NCBI GenBank assembly: GCA_050246115.1
Contig: JBFWWP010000006.1
Span: 62,001-126,000, forward strand
Direction of reading: 5' to 3'
Length of the DNA: 64,000 nt
DNA from: JBFWWP01 sp050246115
GTDB lineage: Bacteria > Planctomycetota > UBA8108 > UBA1146 > JAJFFE01
In this document: positions 40,037 to 48,453 of the stretch, one piece after another
How positions within the stretch are numbered: the first letter of the stretch is position 1
How the letters are laid out: every line of letters begins with the position of its first letter
Made by a program: the position numbers and the translations under genes
The notes under the pieces: model-generated
The model's input: the letters and a program-made list of their open reading frames with translations, nothing else
Database searches by the model: none
Told to the model about the DNA's origin: nothing

Positions 40037-40990
40037 GTGAGGGAAGGGCTCTTGCTCGGTCTCGATCTGGGCGGAACGCACGTGAAGTATGGCCTCGGGG
40101 ACCGCACCGGCCAACTCGTCGCGGAAGGTTCGTTGCCGACCCGTGCGGCGATGGGGCGGGCGGCCGTGCTCGAGTCGCTGGGAGCAGCGGGGGACGAGGC
40201 CCTGAGCGCGGCGCGCGCACGCGGTGAACGGGTCGTGGCAGTCGGCCTCGGGTCACCGGGCATTATCGATCCGCACACCGGTCGAACCCTCTACCCCACC
40301 TCGAATCTTCCGGACTGGGCGGGCGTCGACCTGGCCGGATTCCTCACGGGCCGTTTCGGGGTCCCCACCGTGGTCGACAACGATGCCAATGCCGCTCTCT
40401 ACGGTGAAGTGCGTTTCGGCGCGGCGCGCGGTGCGCGCCATGCTTGCATGGCTACCGTCGGCACCGGCATCGGCGGCGGGGCGTTGGTCGACGGGCGTAT
40501 GCTGCGGGGAGCGTGGGGCGGCGGCATGGAGTTGGGGCACATTCCGTTCCAGGACGAGGGGCGCGCTTGTGGCTGCGGCAAGCGCGGTTGTCTCGAAGCT
40601 TACGCCGGCTCGCGCGGGCTACTCGACAACTGGGTCGAGGCTCGCTCCGGGGGCGAACCCCTTGCGCCGGAGGCCGCGACCTCGGTGCGCGCGCTGCTCG
40701 CGGCGGCGGAGGCCGGCGACGCGGCGGCCCGGGCTGCGCTCCAGCGCGGCGCCAATGCTCTCGCGCTCGGGTTGGTCACTGCGCTGTATCTTCTCAACTC
40801 GGAGTTGGTGCTGGTCGGCGGCGGGGTCGTCGACGGGTACGCACCGTTCTTCGGCTGGGTGGAGACCGCCGTGCGCGCGCGAGCCCTGCCGAAGGTGGTC
40901 GAGCGTCTGCGCATCGCGCGCGCCGAGCATGGCAATCGCGCGGGGGTACTCGGTGCGTTGGCGTTGGCGGCCGACCATGCCGACATCTGA
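40037..40990 (+). CDS. ROK family sugar kinase
   Basis: This 317-residue cytoplasmic kinase has the phosphate-binding motif GLDLGGTHVKYG at the N-terminus, the substrate-binding DNDANAALYGE with catalytic Asp, GTGIGGGALVDG, the Glu/His of GGMELGHIPF and the zinc-binding CGCGKRGCLEAY that defines ROK proteins. No DNA-binding domain is present, so it is a kinase, not a NagC/Mlc-type repressor. The start is GTG at 40037 after AGGGGG. It overlaps nagA by 14 bases, which makes N-acetylglucosamine (or glucosamine/mannosamine) a likelier substrate than glucose, but ROK kinases with glucose specificity look very similar. Confidence 0.88.
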   Translation: MREGLLLGLDLGGTHVKYGLGDRTGQLVAEGSLPTRAAMGRAAVLESLGAAGDEALSAARARGERVVAVGLGSPGIIDPHTGRTLYPTSNLPDWAGVDLAGFLTGRFGVPTVVDNDANAALYGEVRFGAARGARHACMATVGTGIGGGALVDGRMLRGAWGGGMELGHIPFQDEGRACGCGKRGCLEAYAGSRGLLDNWVEARSGGEPLAPEAATSVRALLAAAEAGDAAARAALQRGANALALGLVTALYLLNSELVLVGGGVVDGYAPFFGWVETAVRARALPKVVERLRIARAEHGNRAGVLGALALAADHADI

Positions 40991-42239
40991 CTCCGCGATT
41001 TCGGGGCAGGCGGCCGATGGCGACGGCGCGGACCGAGGCGCGCCACGCGCCGGCCGGCGGGTCGACCCGCGGATTCGCGTTCTTCGTAACGCCTCGGCGG
41101 TGCTTCCTGCCCGCACCGTCAGTGCGGATGTGATCGTCCAGTCGGGACGGATCCAGGCCTTGTGTCCCGCCGGGACGGGCACCGGCGACGAGGTCTGGGA
41201 CCTCGCTGGCCGCGAGGTCGGTCCCGCGCTGATCGACACCCACACTCACGGCGGGTGGGGCGTCGACTTCGCGACCGCGAGCGCCGACGAGATGCTGGGG
41301 GTGGCGGAGCGCTACGCGCGGGCTGGGGTCGCACGTCTGCTGCCGACGTTGTATCCCGGGCCCGAGGACTGGTTGCTCGATCGGTTGTCTGAGCTCGCGC
41401 GCGTCTGTGAACGCTCGCCGGCGTTCGTGGGCATTCACCTCGAAGGACCCTTCATTGCGCCGGATCGGCGTGGTGCGCTACCCGAGGCCGGGATCCTCCC
41501 GTTCGACTCGGAGCGGTTCGGACGCATCCTTGCTGCCGCCTCCGGGTGGCTGCGGGTGATGACCTTCGCGCCCGAGGCCATTCCGTTCGACCGCTACCGC
41601 GCGATCCAGTCGCGCGGGGTCGCACTCTCGATCGGGCACACGTCGTGCACCGCCGAGGTCGCTCGCGCTGCCGTGGCGGCCGGCGCTCACCGGGCCACGC
41701 ACCTTTGCAACGCCATGCCGGTCATGCACCATCGCGCGCCGGGCCCCGTGGCGCCGCTACTGCTCGATCCCCGCGTCCGCGTCGAGGTCATCGTGGATGG
41801 CGTACACGTCGCAGATCCGATCCTCCAACTCGTGCTCGCGATCAAGGCCAGTGACCGGGTGCTCGCGGTCTCGGACTCGATGGCCTTCACGGGGGTGGGC
41901 CCGACGGCAGGGTTGTTCGCCGGTCACGCAGTGACGAGCGACGGCGAGCGCGTGATCGACGCGCGCGGCACGCTCGCGGGGAGTGTGACCGCGCTCCTCC
42001 CGGCCCTCGAACGAACCGCGTCGACCCTCGGGCTGTCGCGGTCGCGCATGTTCCAACTGGGCGCTACGGCACCGGCGGTCGATCTGCCGCACTCGCATCC
42101 GGGCCGGGTCGCCACCGGCGCGCCCGCCGACCTGGTGATCTTCGATCGCGACGGCTCGCTGCTCGCGACCCTCCGCGCGGGGGAACGTGCCGACGACGAG
42201 ACCGCCCGCGACTGGCTGCCGGTCCCGCGCCTCGACTGA
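40977..42239 (+). CDS. nagA: N-acetylglucosamine-6-phosphate deacetylase
   Basis: This 420-residue amidohydrolase removes acetate from GlcNAc-6-phosphate. Motifs in order are DTHTHGGWG (the HxH position is partly altered as in other NagA), HLEGPFIAP with the metal-binding Glu, SIGHTSC and ATHLCNAM with metal-binding His, and AVSDSMAFTG with the catalytic Asp. The ATG at 40977 lies within the ROK gene; about 35 weakly conserved residues precede the first conserved strand, so a slightly later start is possible. Together with the kinase it would convert internal GlcNAc, for example from peptidoglycan or chitin, to glucosamine-6-phosphate. No nagB is visible here. Confidence 0.9.
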   Translation: MPTSDSAISGQAADGDGADRGAPRAGRRVDPRIRVLRNASAVLPARTVSADVIVQSGRIQALCPAGTGTGDEVWDLAGREVGPALIDTHTHGGWGVDFATASADEMLGVAERYARAGVARLLPTLYPGPEDWLLDRLSELARVCERSPAFVGIHLEGPFIAPDRRGALPEAGILPFDSERFGRILAAASGWLRVMTFAPEAIPFDRYRAIQSRGVALSIGHTSCTAEVARAAVAAGAHRATHLCNAMPVMHHRAPGPVAPLLLDPRVRVEVIVDGVHVADPILQLVLAIKASDRVLAVSDSMAFTGVGPTAGLFAGHAVTSDGERVIDARGTLAGSVTALLPALERTASTLGLSRSRMFQLGATAPAVDLPHSHPGRVATGAPADLVIFDRDGSLLATLRAGERADDETARDWLPVPRLD

Positions 42240-42462
42240 TTGGCGACTGCGGCGCCGGCCCGTCGCATCCCCTCGGTCCCGCGCGGCCCGACCGGTTTGG
42301 CAGGATCGAACCGACCCGGCGCCGGGTCGTCGAAGCTGGTAACATTGGGGCCCGCGGCCGGAGAGCCGCAGCGCCGTCCGCCCGGCGCGATCGGCAACGG
42401 TTCCGTGGTCGGGGTTCGTCAGCGGGTCGCGTGGTCGAACAGGGGTCGGAGGTCGGGAACTC

Positions 42463-43098
42463 ATGGTCACGAGGTCGTCTTCTCCGTTCGTTCCCGAGCC
42501 AGGCGCCAGCGCGCTCGGGGCGGCTGACCGCGACGGCGCCGCGCGCCCCTCGTCGGGCCAAGCCAGCGAGCGGCGTCACCCGGGTGGGTCCGAGCTGTTC
42601 GAAACGGTGTACGATGAACTGCGAGCGTTGGCCCGCAGCTGGTTCCGACGTCAACCCAAACATCACACCTTGCAGCCGACCGCACTGGTGCACGAGGCCT
42701 TCCTTCGTCTCGCTGACGTCGCGCCCGAACGCGTCAAGGATCGCACGCACTTCCTTGCCACGGCGGCCAGTGCGATGCGTCAGATCCTGGTCGATCACTC
42801 GCGACGCCGGAACGCCCAGAAGCGCGGCGCCGGACGCTCGCGGATCCCGCTCGACGGGGTCGCCCTCACTCACGGCGAGTCGGAGCTCGATCTCGAAGTC
42901 CTCCACCAGTCGCTCGAGGACCTCGAGCGGCTGAACCCGCGCCAGAGCCGCATCGTCGAGCTACGCTTCTTTGGCGGCCTGACCGTGGTGGAGACGGCCG
43001 AGGTGTTGGGCATCGGCGAGCGGACGGTGAAGCTCGACTGGCAGTTCGCGCGCGCGTGGCTGTTGAGCGAATGTCAGCGCCGGAGCCAGCAAGAGTAG
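42463..43098 (+). CDS. ECF sigma factor, TIGR02999 (Sig-70_X6) type
   Basis: This 211-residue protein carries sigma region 2 (ELFETVYDELRALARSWFRR, then LQPTALVHEAFLRLAD and HFLATAASAMRQILVDHSRR) and region 4 (LEDLERLNPRQSRIVELRFF, ETAEVLGIGERTVKLDWQFA). The wording matches the TIGR02999 planctomycete/acidobacterial ECF subfamily, which is regularly encoded next to Pkn-type kinases. The first ~45 residues are low-complexity, so the true start may be internal. The kinase gene follows 60 bases later. The usual model is control of sigma activity by the kinase; no anti-sigma factor is seen. Confidence 0.92.
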   Translation: MVTRSSSPFVPEPGASALGAADRDGAARPSSGQASERRHPGGSELFETVYDELRALARSWFRRQPKHHTLQPTALVHEAFLRLADVAPERVKDRTHFLATAASAMRQILVDHSRRRNAQKRGAGRSRIPLDGVALTHGESELDLEVLHQSLEDLERLNPRQSRIVELRFFGGLTVVETAEVLGIGERTVKLDWQFARAWLLSECQRRSQQE

Positions 43099-43158
43099 TC
43101 GGCAGGAACGTAGTCGACCGCGGGGCGCGCGTGCCTCAACCCCCTGTACGGAGGTCGT

Positions 43159-45999
43159 GTGACCGGCACCGAGCGCAATGGCCCTGCGAGTCCCCAGCAC
43201 TTCGATCGCCTCCAGTGGATCTACCGGCGCGTGGTCTGCTTGGGGGCGCGGGATCGCCGCGCGGCGCTCGATGAACACTGCGGTGATGACCGGGATCTGC
43301 GAGCGCAGGTCGTCAACTTGCTCGCGCAGACGGAACCCGAGTCCGACCGCGAGGACCCCCTCCTCCAGTTCAGCGCCCGCGTGCGCCAGGCCCTCGAAAC
43401 CCTTACGGCTCCCGAAGCCCGCGAGGATTCACGGTTCGGGTCCTATCGCATTGTGAAGGAGATCGGCGCCGGCGGCATGGGTACCGTCTTCGAAGCCGAG
43501 CAAGATGATACGCGTCGTCGCGTAGCGCTGAAGGTTCTGCCGGCGGCCTCGATCTCGCGTGCGACCTTGCGCCGCTTCGAGCGCGAAGCCGAGTTGCTCG
43601 GGCGCCTGCGGCATCCCGGAATCGCTCAGATCTTCGAGGCCGGCGTGCACGTGCCCCAGCCACTGGACGATGCTGCGGGGCCGGCCGCGGCGTTGGCGGT
43701 GCAGCCCTTCTTCGCGATGGAGTTGGTTCGCGGCGTCACGCTGCACCAGTACGCTCGCCGGAACTTGCCGCGCAAGGTCATGCACGCCTTCATCAAGATC
43801 TGCGAGGCCGCCCACTACGCGCACGAGCAGGGGGTCGTGCACCGCGATCTCAAGCCCGCCAACATTCTGGTCGACCGTTGGCATCAACCCCGCGTGCTCG
43901 ACTTCGGAGTCGCACGCGTCACCGATCCCGAGCTGCGATCGACGACGTACGAGACCGACCACGGGCAGATCCTCGGCACCATTCACTACATGAGCCCCGA
44001 GCAAGCGGCGGGAGATCCTTCGCGGGTCGACCGGCGGAGCGACGTGTACTCTCTCGGGGTCATCCTCTTCGAACTGCTGAGCGGGCGGTTGCCCCACGAC
44101 TTCGAGGGGCTGGGCTTGCCCGAGATGGTACGCGTCGTGTGTGAGCGCGAGCCACTGCGCTTGGGCGATGTGGACATCTCTCTGCGCGGTGGTGTACTCG
44201 AGGTGATTGTCGCCAAGGCGCTGGAGAAAGACCCCAACCGTCGCTACGAAAGTGCTCAGGGACTGGCGAACGATCTGCTGTGCTACTTGCAGGATCGCCC
44301 GATCGCGGCTCGGGCGCCAGGCTCCTTCGATCAGCTGCGCCGCCTCGCTCGTCGCAACAAACTGCTGGTTGTTGCCGTTTCGATGATGGGGATCGGGGTC
44401 GCCATTGGTCTGGCTGGCTTGGCATTCGCGGTCGTGGCGGCGCGACATGCGACCCTGGGGCTGGGCGCGGGCGGGGCGATCGCGGCCATCGGACTGATCC
44501 TCGCCGCGGCCAACGCGCGGCGCGCACTCGGTGATCTCTCGCGCCAGCGGACACTGGCTGCACAGGCTCGCGAGCGGGCTCAGATCGAAGCCGACAAGGC
44601 GGCGTCGATGCAGGAGTTCCTCACGTCCATGTTCGCGTCGGCGTTGCCCGACAAGGCAAGGGGCCGAACCGTGACGCTCAAAGAAGCTCTCACCGAGGCT
44701 TCGGGAGCGCTGCAGGCGCAGGTGCATGAGCACCCCGAGGTGTTGGCGTGGGCCAACGACACCTTGGGCGTCAGCTTCTTTGCGCTCGGCGACCCACGCA
44801 AGGCGGAGTTCCACCTGCGGACGGCGCTGCGACTGCGGAATCGACATCTGGGAGAGGATCACCCGGACTCCCTCGATACCGTCCACCACCTCACCGAGGT
44901 GCTCGATGCGCTCGGTAACCCACTCGAGGCCGCAAGGTTGGCGGACGGCCTGGTGAAGTTGCGGACGCAGGTCCTCGGGGAACTCCATAGCGATACGCTG
45001 GCGGCCCTCAACCTGCACGCGCGGGCCCTGCGAAACCGCGGCCGTTACGAAGAAGCCGAGGACTTGCTGCGCCGCAGCCTCTGGCGTCACCGGCAGTCGT
45101 TGGGTGATGAGCACCTTCAGACTCTTGCGACGGTCGATCTGTTGGGAACCGTGCTCCAAGAACTCGGAAGCATGGAAGAGGCTGAGGAATTGTTGCGGGC
45201 GGCCCTGGGCGGCCGCCGCAACCAACGTGGCCCGTCTCACACCGAGACTCTAGAGAGCATGAACCACCTCGCCGAGGTCTTGCAGCGGCGCGGCATGGTC
45301 CCGGAGGCCGGCCAACTCCTCAAGGAAGCACTCAAGCTGCAAGAGAAGATCTGCGGCGCCGAGCACCCCGACACTCTGGGCACGTTGTTGAACCTGGCGA
45401 CCTTGTACCGTCGCAGCTCACGCACCGACCTGGCGATTCTGCTCGGCCGCAAGGTCATGTCGGCGGCCGCGCGGACGTTGGGCGATGATCACCCGCTCAC
45501 ACTGATGGCGATGAGTCACCTGGCGGCGGCGTTGCTCGAGCAAGGCGAACAGGAGCGTGCGCTGTCGCTGTATCAACGCGCGTTGCGCATTGCGCGGCAG
45601 CTCGCGCCCGAAGGCAGTCCGGACATCATCGCGATCCACAGCAATCTCGGACAGGTGAGCCATCAACGCGGCGACGCGCGCACGGCCGAGAAGCACTTCG
45701 CGCACGCGCTCGAGGTTGCCGAGAAGGTGTTGTCGAACGAGGATCCGCGCCTGCTCGTCATCCGCGCCAATCACGCGGTCTCCCTGATCGGCGTCAAGCG
45801 GCACCGCGAGGCGGAACGTATCCTCGCGAGCTGCTACGCCAGTCTCGACCGGAAGCAGGATGCCTCGCGCAAGATTCCACGACTGTACCGCGAAGCGATC
45901 GGCGACCTCGCCGATCTGTACTCGGCGTGGGGCGCGCAGAAGACCGTAGATCCCTTTCAGATGCCTGTCACCACCGCCAGTCCGCGCGGGCCGCGCTAG
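43159..45999 (+). CDS. Serine/threonine protein kinase with TPR repeats
   Basis: This is a 946-residue membrane protein. After ~90 residues comes a full Hanks-type kinase domain: Gly loop EIGAGGMGTVFEAEQ, VALKVL, catalytic loop VVHRDLKPANILV, DFGVARVTD and GTIHYMSPEQ. Two hydrophobic segments follow (LLVVAVSMMGIGVAIGLAGL and LGAGGAIAAIGLILAAANA). The C-terminal half, about 500-940, is tandem 42-residue TPR repeats of the TPR_10/12 kind (HPDTLGTLLNLATLY, HPLTLMAMSHLAAAL). Because two membrane segments are present, the kinase and TPR parts could both be cytoplasmic. The GTG start follows GGAGG. It is paired with the ECF sigma gene. Confidence 0.93.
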   Translation: MTGTERNGPASPQHFDRLQWIYRRVVCLGARDRRAALDEHCGDDRDLRAQVVNLLAQTEPESDREDPLLQFSARVRQALETLTAPEAREDSRFGSYRIVKEIGAGGMGTVFEAEQDDTRRRVALKVLPAASISRATLRRFEREAELLGRLRHPGIAQIFEAGVHVPQPLDDAAGPAAALAVQPFFAMELVRGVTLHQYARRNLPRKVMHAFIKICEAAHYAHEQGVVHRDLKPANILVDRWHQPRVLDFGVARVTDPELRSTTYETDHGQILGTIHYMSPEQAAGDPSRVDRRSDVYSLGVILFELLSGRLPHDFEGLGLPEMVRVVCEREPLRLGDVDISLRGGVLEVIVAKALEKDPNRRYESAQGLANDLLCYLQDRPIAARAPGSFDQLRRLARRNKLLVVAVSMMGIGVAIGLAGLAFAVVAARHATLGLGAGGAIAAIGLILAAANARRALGDLSRQRTLAAQARERAQIEADKAASMQEFLTSMFASALPDKARGRTVTLKEALTEASGALQAQVHEHPEVLAWANDTLGVSFFALGDPRKAEFHLRTALRLRNRHLGEDHPDSLDTVHHLTEVLDALGNPLEAARLADGLVKLRTQVLGELHSDTLAALNLHARALRNRGRYEEAEDLLRRSLWRHRQSLGDEHLQTLATVDLLGTVLQELGSMEEAEELLRAALGGRRNQRGPSHTETLESMNHLAEVLQRRGMVPEAGQLLKEALKLQEKICGAEHPDTLGTLLNLATLYRRSSRTDLAILLGRKVMSAAARTLGDDHPLTLMAMSHLAAALLEQGEQERALSLYQRALRIARQLAPEGSPDIIAIHSNLGQVSHQRGDARTAEKHFAHALEVAEKVLSNEDPRLLVIRANHAVSLIGVKRHREAERILASCYASLDRKQDASRKIPRLYREAIGDLADLYSAWGAQKTVDPFQMPVTTASPRGPR

Positions 46000-46304
46000 C
46001 GGTCTTGCCCGGGCCGAAGCCAGCGCGAGCTGCGCCTGTCCGGCGACGGGATTCGGTCCCGGGACCCTTCGTAGAGACGCAGCCCGAGCTCCTGGCTTCG
46101 CGACCTGCTCGTACGTTCCGCGGACTGCAGTTGCCGTGGGACAACGTCTGCGGAGGGTAGCGTCCGAGTCCTTGCCAGATCACGACTTGGGCGACTCCTC
46201 GGACACCGTCGCCGGGCCGCTCGTCGAGGGTTCGTGTGCGGTCCGCACCCCGATTCGAATATCGGTGGCGACCTTCCCGTTGTGTCGGGCGGAAGGAGCT
46301 CGCC
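46000..46304. other. Intergenic region with a possible repeat-end remnant
   Basis: No gene is recognised. At 46186-46199 the 14-mer cttgggcgactcct equals the outer end of the 179-bp element plus the first base of its flank. It could be a decayed copy or chance. Confidence 0.4.
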
Positions 46305-46736
46305 ATGCTGACTGCGTCACGTCCGTCGCTGCGAAACCGCCAGTGGAAGTCCGGCCTGATCATCCTCGCGTTGGCCGCCGTGTTGGCCGGGTGTCACCGC
46401 TCGAGCCGTCACCATACCCACGTCATCGTCGACCCAACACCGAGCGACTTCGTCTACGAAGCCCATGTCTTCGGCGCCGACTTCGAAGATGCGTACGTGT
46501 GGTTCAATCCCTTCGACGAAGCCCTGGTCGACTTGTCGGTCGTCGACTTCGACGGTGAGCTCATCGTGATCATCGAGGATGCGACCGGCTACGAGATCTA
46601 TCGCGACCACCTTCTTGGGGCGGGCGGCACCATCGTCGTCAAAGGCATTACTCGGTTCGGGATCCCCGGCGACTGGGTCATTCGAATCATCGGCTTCGAT
46701 CTTACCGGCGACGTCGCTCTGACTGTGTACCCCTGA
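46305..46736 (+). CDS. Small lipoprotein of unknown function
   Basis: This 143-residue protein has a signal sequence ending in the lipobox VLAGC at about residues 26-30, then a His/Ser/Arg-rich stretch (HRSSRHHTHVIV) and ~100 residues rich in alternating hydrophobic and acidic residues. The latter suggest a beta-sandwich (FVYEAHVFGADFEDAYVWF, VIRIIGFDLTGDVALTVYP). The ATG at 46305 has GGAAGGA upstream. No family is recognised. It is likely anchored at a membrane facing the periplasm. Confidence 0.7.
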   Translation: MLTASRPSLRNRQWKSGLIILALAAVLAGCHRSSRHHTHVIVDPTPSDFVYEAHVFGADFEDAYVWFNPFDEALVDLSVVDFDGELIVIIEDATGYEIYRDHLLGAGGTIVVKGITRFGIPGDWVIRIIGFDLTGDVALTVYP

Positions 46737-46864
46737 TCGACCCCGCTGTGTCGGGTGTTCCCGGGCGCTGGGCGTGGGTCGGCTGGTTTTGGCCGATCGT
46801 GGGGGAGGGGTCTGGCCGGCTCGACTCGTGGCGCGCGGAGCGCAGAAACGTCGGCTTGCAATGT

Positions 46865-46880
46865 CACTACGCAGGTAGTA
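46865..46880. promoter_or_regulatory. Putative BlaI-type operator upstream of the BlaI-like gene
   Basis: cactac-gcag-gtagta, an inverted repeat with ACTAC/GTAGT arms. It ends ten bases before the ATG of the BlaI-like gene. MecI/BlaI operators have the same TACTAC-like core, so autorepression is likely. A perfect version lies at 48402. Confidence 0.7.
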
Positions 46881-46890
46881 GTTTTAGCTC

Positions 46891-47295
46891 ATGCGTATGC
46901 CGAAGCCCGCACAGCTACTCGGTCCCCTCGAGCTCCAGGTGATGAAGGTCGCCTGGGAACTCGGCGACGTGTCCGTGGCTGAGGTCGTCGAGCGGTTGTC
47001 GGCCGAGAGGGCGCTGCACCACAACACGGTCATGACCGTGATGACGCGGCTGGCCGACAAGGACTTCCTCCGGCGCTATGCCCGGGACGGTCGCAGCTAC
47101 GGATACCAGCCGCGCGTTTCCTTCGAGGAGGTCTCCGCGCTGTACCTAGACCTGGTCAAAGAACAGCTCTTCGGCGGGTCGGTGTCGCGCACCGTCGCCG
47201 CGTTCTTGGGCGGACAGCGTCTGGGTGGCAAGCGGGCTCGTTCGGTGGAGCGCCTGCTCGCGGAACTGGACGATGACGACGGGTCGCCGCCGTGA
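46891..47295 (+). CDS. BlaI/MecI family transcriptional repressor
   Basis: This 134-residue protein has the Penicillinase_R winged-helix domain: LGPLELQVMKVAWELGDVSV, VVERL, HHNTVMTVMTRLADKDFLRR and YGYQPRVSFEE. These repressors bind inverted TACTAC-like operators as dimers and are inactivated by proteolysis triggered by the partner BlaR1/MecR1. The partner M56 gene overlaps its stop by four bases (GTGA). The palindrome at 46865 sits just before its start. No beta-lactamase gene is nearby; the second matching palindrome precedes a PDZ lipoprotein gene. Confidence 0.9.
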   Translation: MRMPKPAQLLGPLELQVMKVAWELGDVSVAEVVERLSAERALHHNTVMTVMTRLADKDFLRRYARDGRSYGYQPRVSFEEVSALYLDLVKEQLFGGSVSRTVAAFLGGQRLGGKRARSVERLLAELDDDDGSPP

Positions 47296-48371
47296 CCGCA
47301 GACCCCAGCTACTTCGGGTTGCGGTTGGCGAACGCGCTCTTTACGTCGTTCGGTGACTTGATCGTCATCACGTGGCTCTTCGGGCTTCTGCACTTGCGTG
47401 CGGCTGCGTTGCGCCGGGGACTGCTCGCTGCTGCGGTACTTCATGGCGCGGTTGCCTTCTGGGGCATTGCGCCGCTACGGGTCGTGGCCGTGGACCTGGC
47501 TCACGACGGACAGGCTTCCTGGATCGGATGGGCCGCGCCCCTCGACCTCGGCCTCGCGGTCACCTGGGTGTCGGTTGTGACTACCCTGGCGACCCGCAGG
47601 GTTTCGAGGTTGTGGCGGTTGCACCGGCTGCTCCACGGTGTGGGAGAGTTGGGCCTGGCGCCCGCATCCACCCGGGTCGCTGGGCGGCTTGCTCCTCTCG
47701 CGGCGCGCTTGAAGATCCCGGTGCCACAGCAACTCGCGCTTGCTGGCCTCGCGTCGCCGTTCGTCGTCGGGTTGCGCCGTCCGGTGCTCGTGTTCCCCAT
47801 GGGACTCGCCGAAGACTTGACGGATGCCGAGCTCGATTCGGTGTTGGCTCACGAGTTGTCGCACCTGCGTCGGGGCGACCTCTGGGTGGCACTGCTCTTG
47901 GAGATCGTTCGCACGCTGCACTTCTTCAACTGGCCGCTGTTGCTTCTGATTCGGCGTTATGAACTCGAGGTCGAGATCCTCCGCGATCAAGAAGCTTCGC
48001 GCATCATGGGCACGCCGCGCCCGCTCGAGACCAGTCTGTGCAAGGTGCTCAGCTGGAGCCGTAGCGCGGCCATGCCCGTTTGCGCGGGCGTGGCGCCGCT
48101 CCTCTCCATAGGCCCGCGTCAGGTCGTCGCGCGGTTGCGCCGGCTCCACGGCCGCCGAGTCGGCCGGGTGGGCGTTGCTTTGCAGGTCCTTGCGTTGGCG
48201 ATCCTCGCGCCGTGCCCCAATCGCTGGACGGGGGAGTGCGTGACCGTGCGACGGATCTCAACGGTCGTGCAGAGTCCCAGCGTGTCGGCGGAACACAGCC
48301 GAGTGAGTGTTGCGCTCGGACTCACGACCAATCCGATCGCACGCGGATTGAGTCGGTGGGCGGTGGATTGA
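47292..48371 (+). CDS. BlaR1-like M56 membrane metalloprotease
   Basis: This is a 359-residue protein with several N-terminal membrane helices and the zinc motif LAHELSHLRRGDLW (HExxH) preceded by the family's VVGLRRPVLVFP strand. It resembles the transmembrane protease part of BlaR1/MecR1. The C-terminal region is short (about 100 residues, one hydrophobic segment) and has no penicillin-binding sensor domain, so the signal sensed is unlikely to be a beta-lactam acylating a serine. It is translationally coupled to the BlaI-like repressor (GTG within the overlap), and presumably leads to its cleavage. Confidence 0.87.
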   Translation: MTADPSYFGLRLANALFTSFGDLIVITWLFGLLHLRAAALRRGLLAAAVLHGAVAFWGIAPLRVVAVDLAHDGQASWIGWAAPLDLGLAVTWVSVVTTLATRRVSRLWRLHRLLHGVGELGLAPASTRVAGRLAPLAARLKIPVPQQLALAGLASPFVVGLRRPVLVFPMGLAEDLTDAELDSVLAHELSHLRRGDLWVALLLEIVRTLHFFNWPLLLLIRRYELEVEILRDQEASRIMGTPRPLETSLCKVLSWSRSAAMPVCAGVAPLLSIGPRQVVARLRRLHGRRVGRVGVALQVLALAILAPCPNRWTGECVTVRRISTVVQSPSVSAEHSRVSVALGLTTNPIARGLSRWAVD

Positions 48372-48401
48372 ACGAGGTGGTACTTTTTTCGGGGCCGCAA
48401 T

Positions 48402-48417
48402 CACTACGAGTGTAGTG
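48402..48417. promoter_or_regulatory. Putative BlaI-type operator upstream of the PDZ lipoprotein gene
   Basis: Perfect inverted repeat cactac-gagt-gtagtg. The half-site and 4-base spacer equal those of the operator at 46865. It lies 36 bases before the chosen ATG of the PDZ gene, so that gene is probably in the same regulon as the BlaI/M56 pair. Confidence 0.75.
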
Positions 48418-48453
48418 TTGTTGCGAGGCCCCATGACCGGGAGAAGGGGTCCC

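Noticed and set aside
46236..46304. Longer start for the small lipoprotein
   Set aside because: It would place 23 Arg-rich residues before the signal sequence, while GGAAGGA sits correctly in front of the ATG at 46305.
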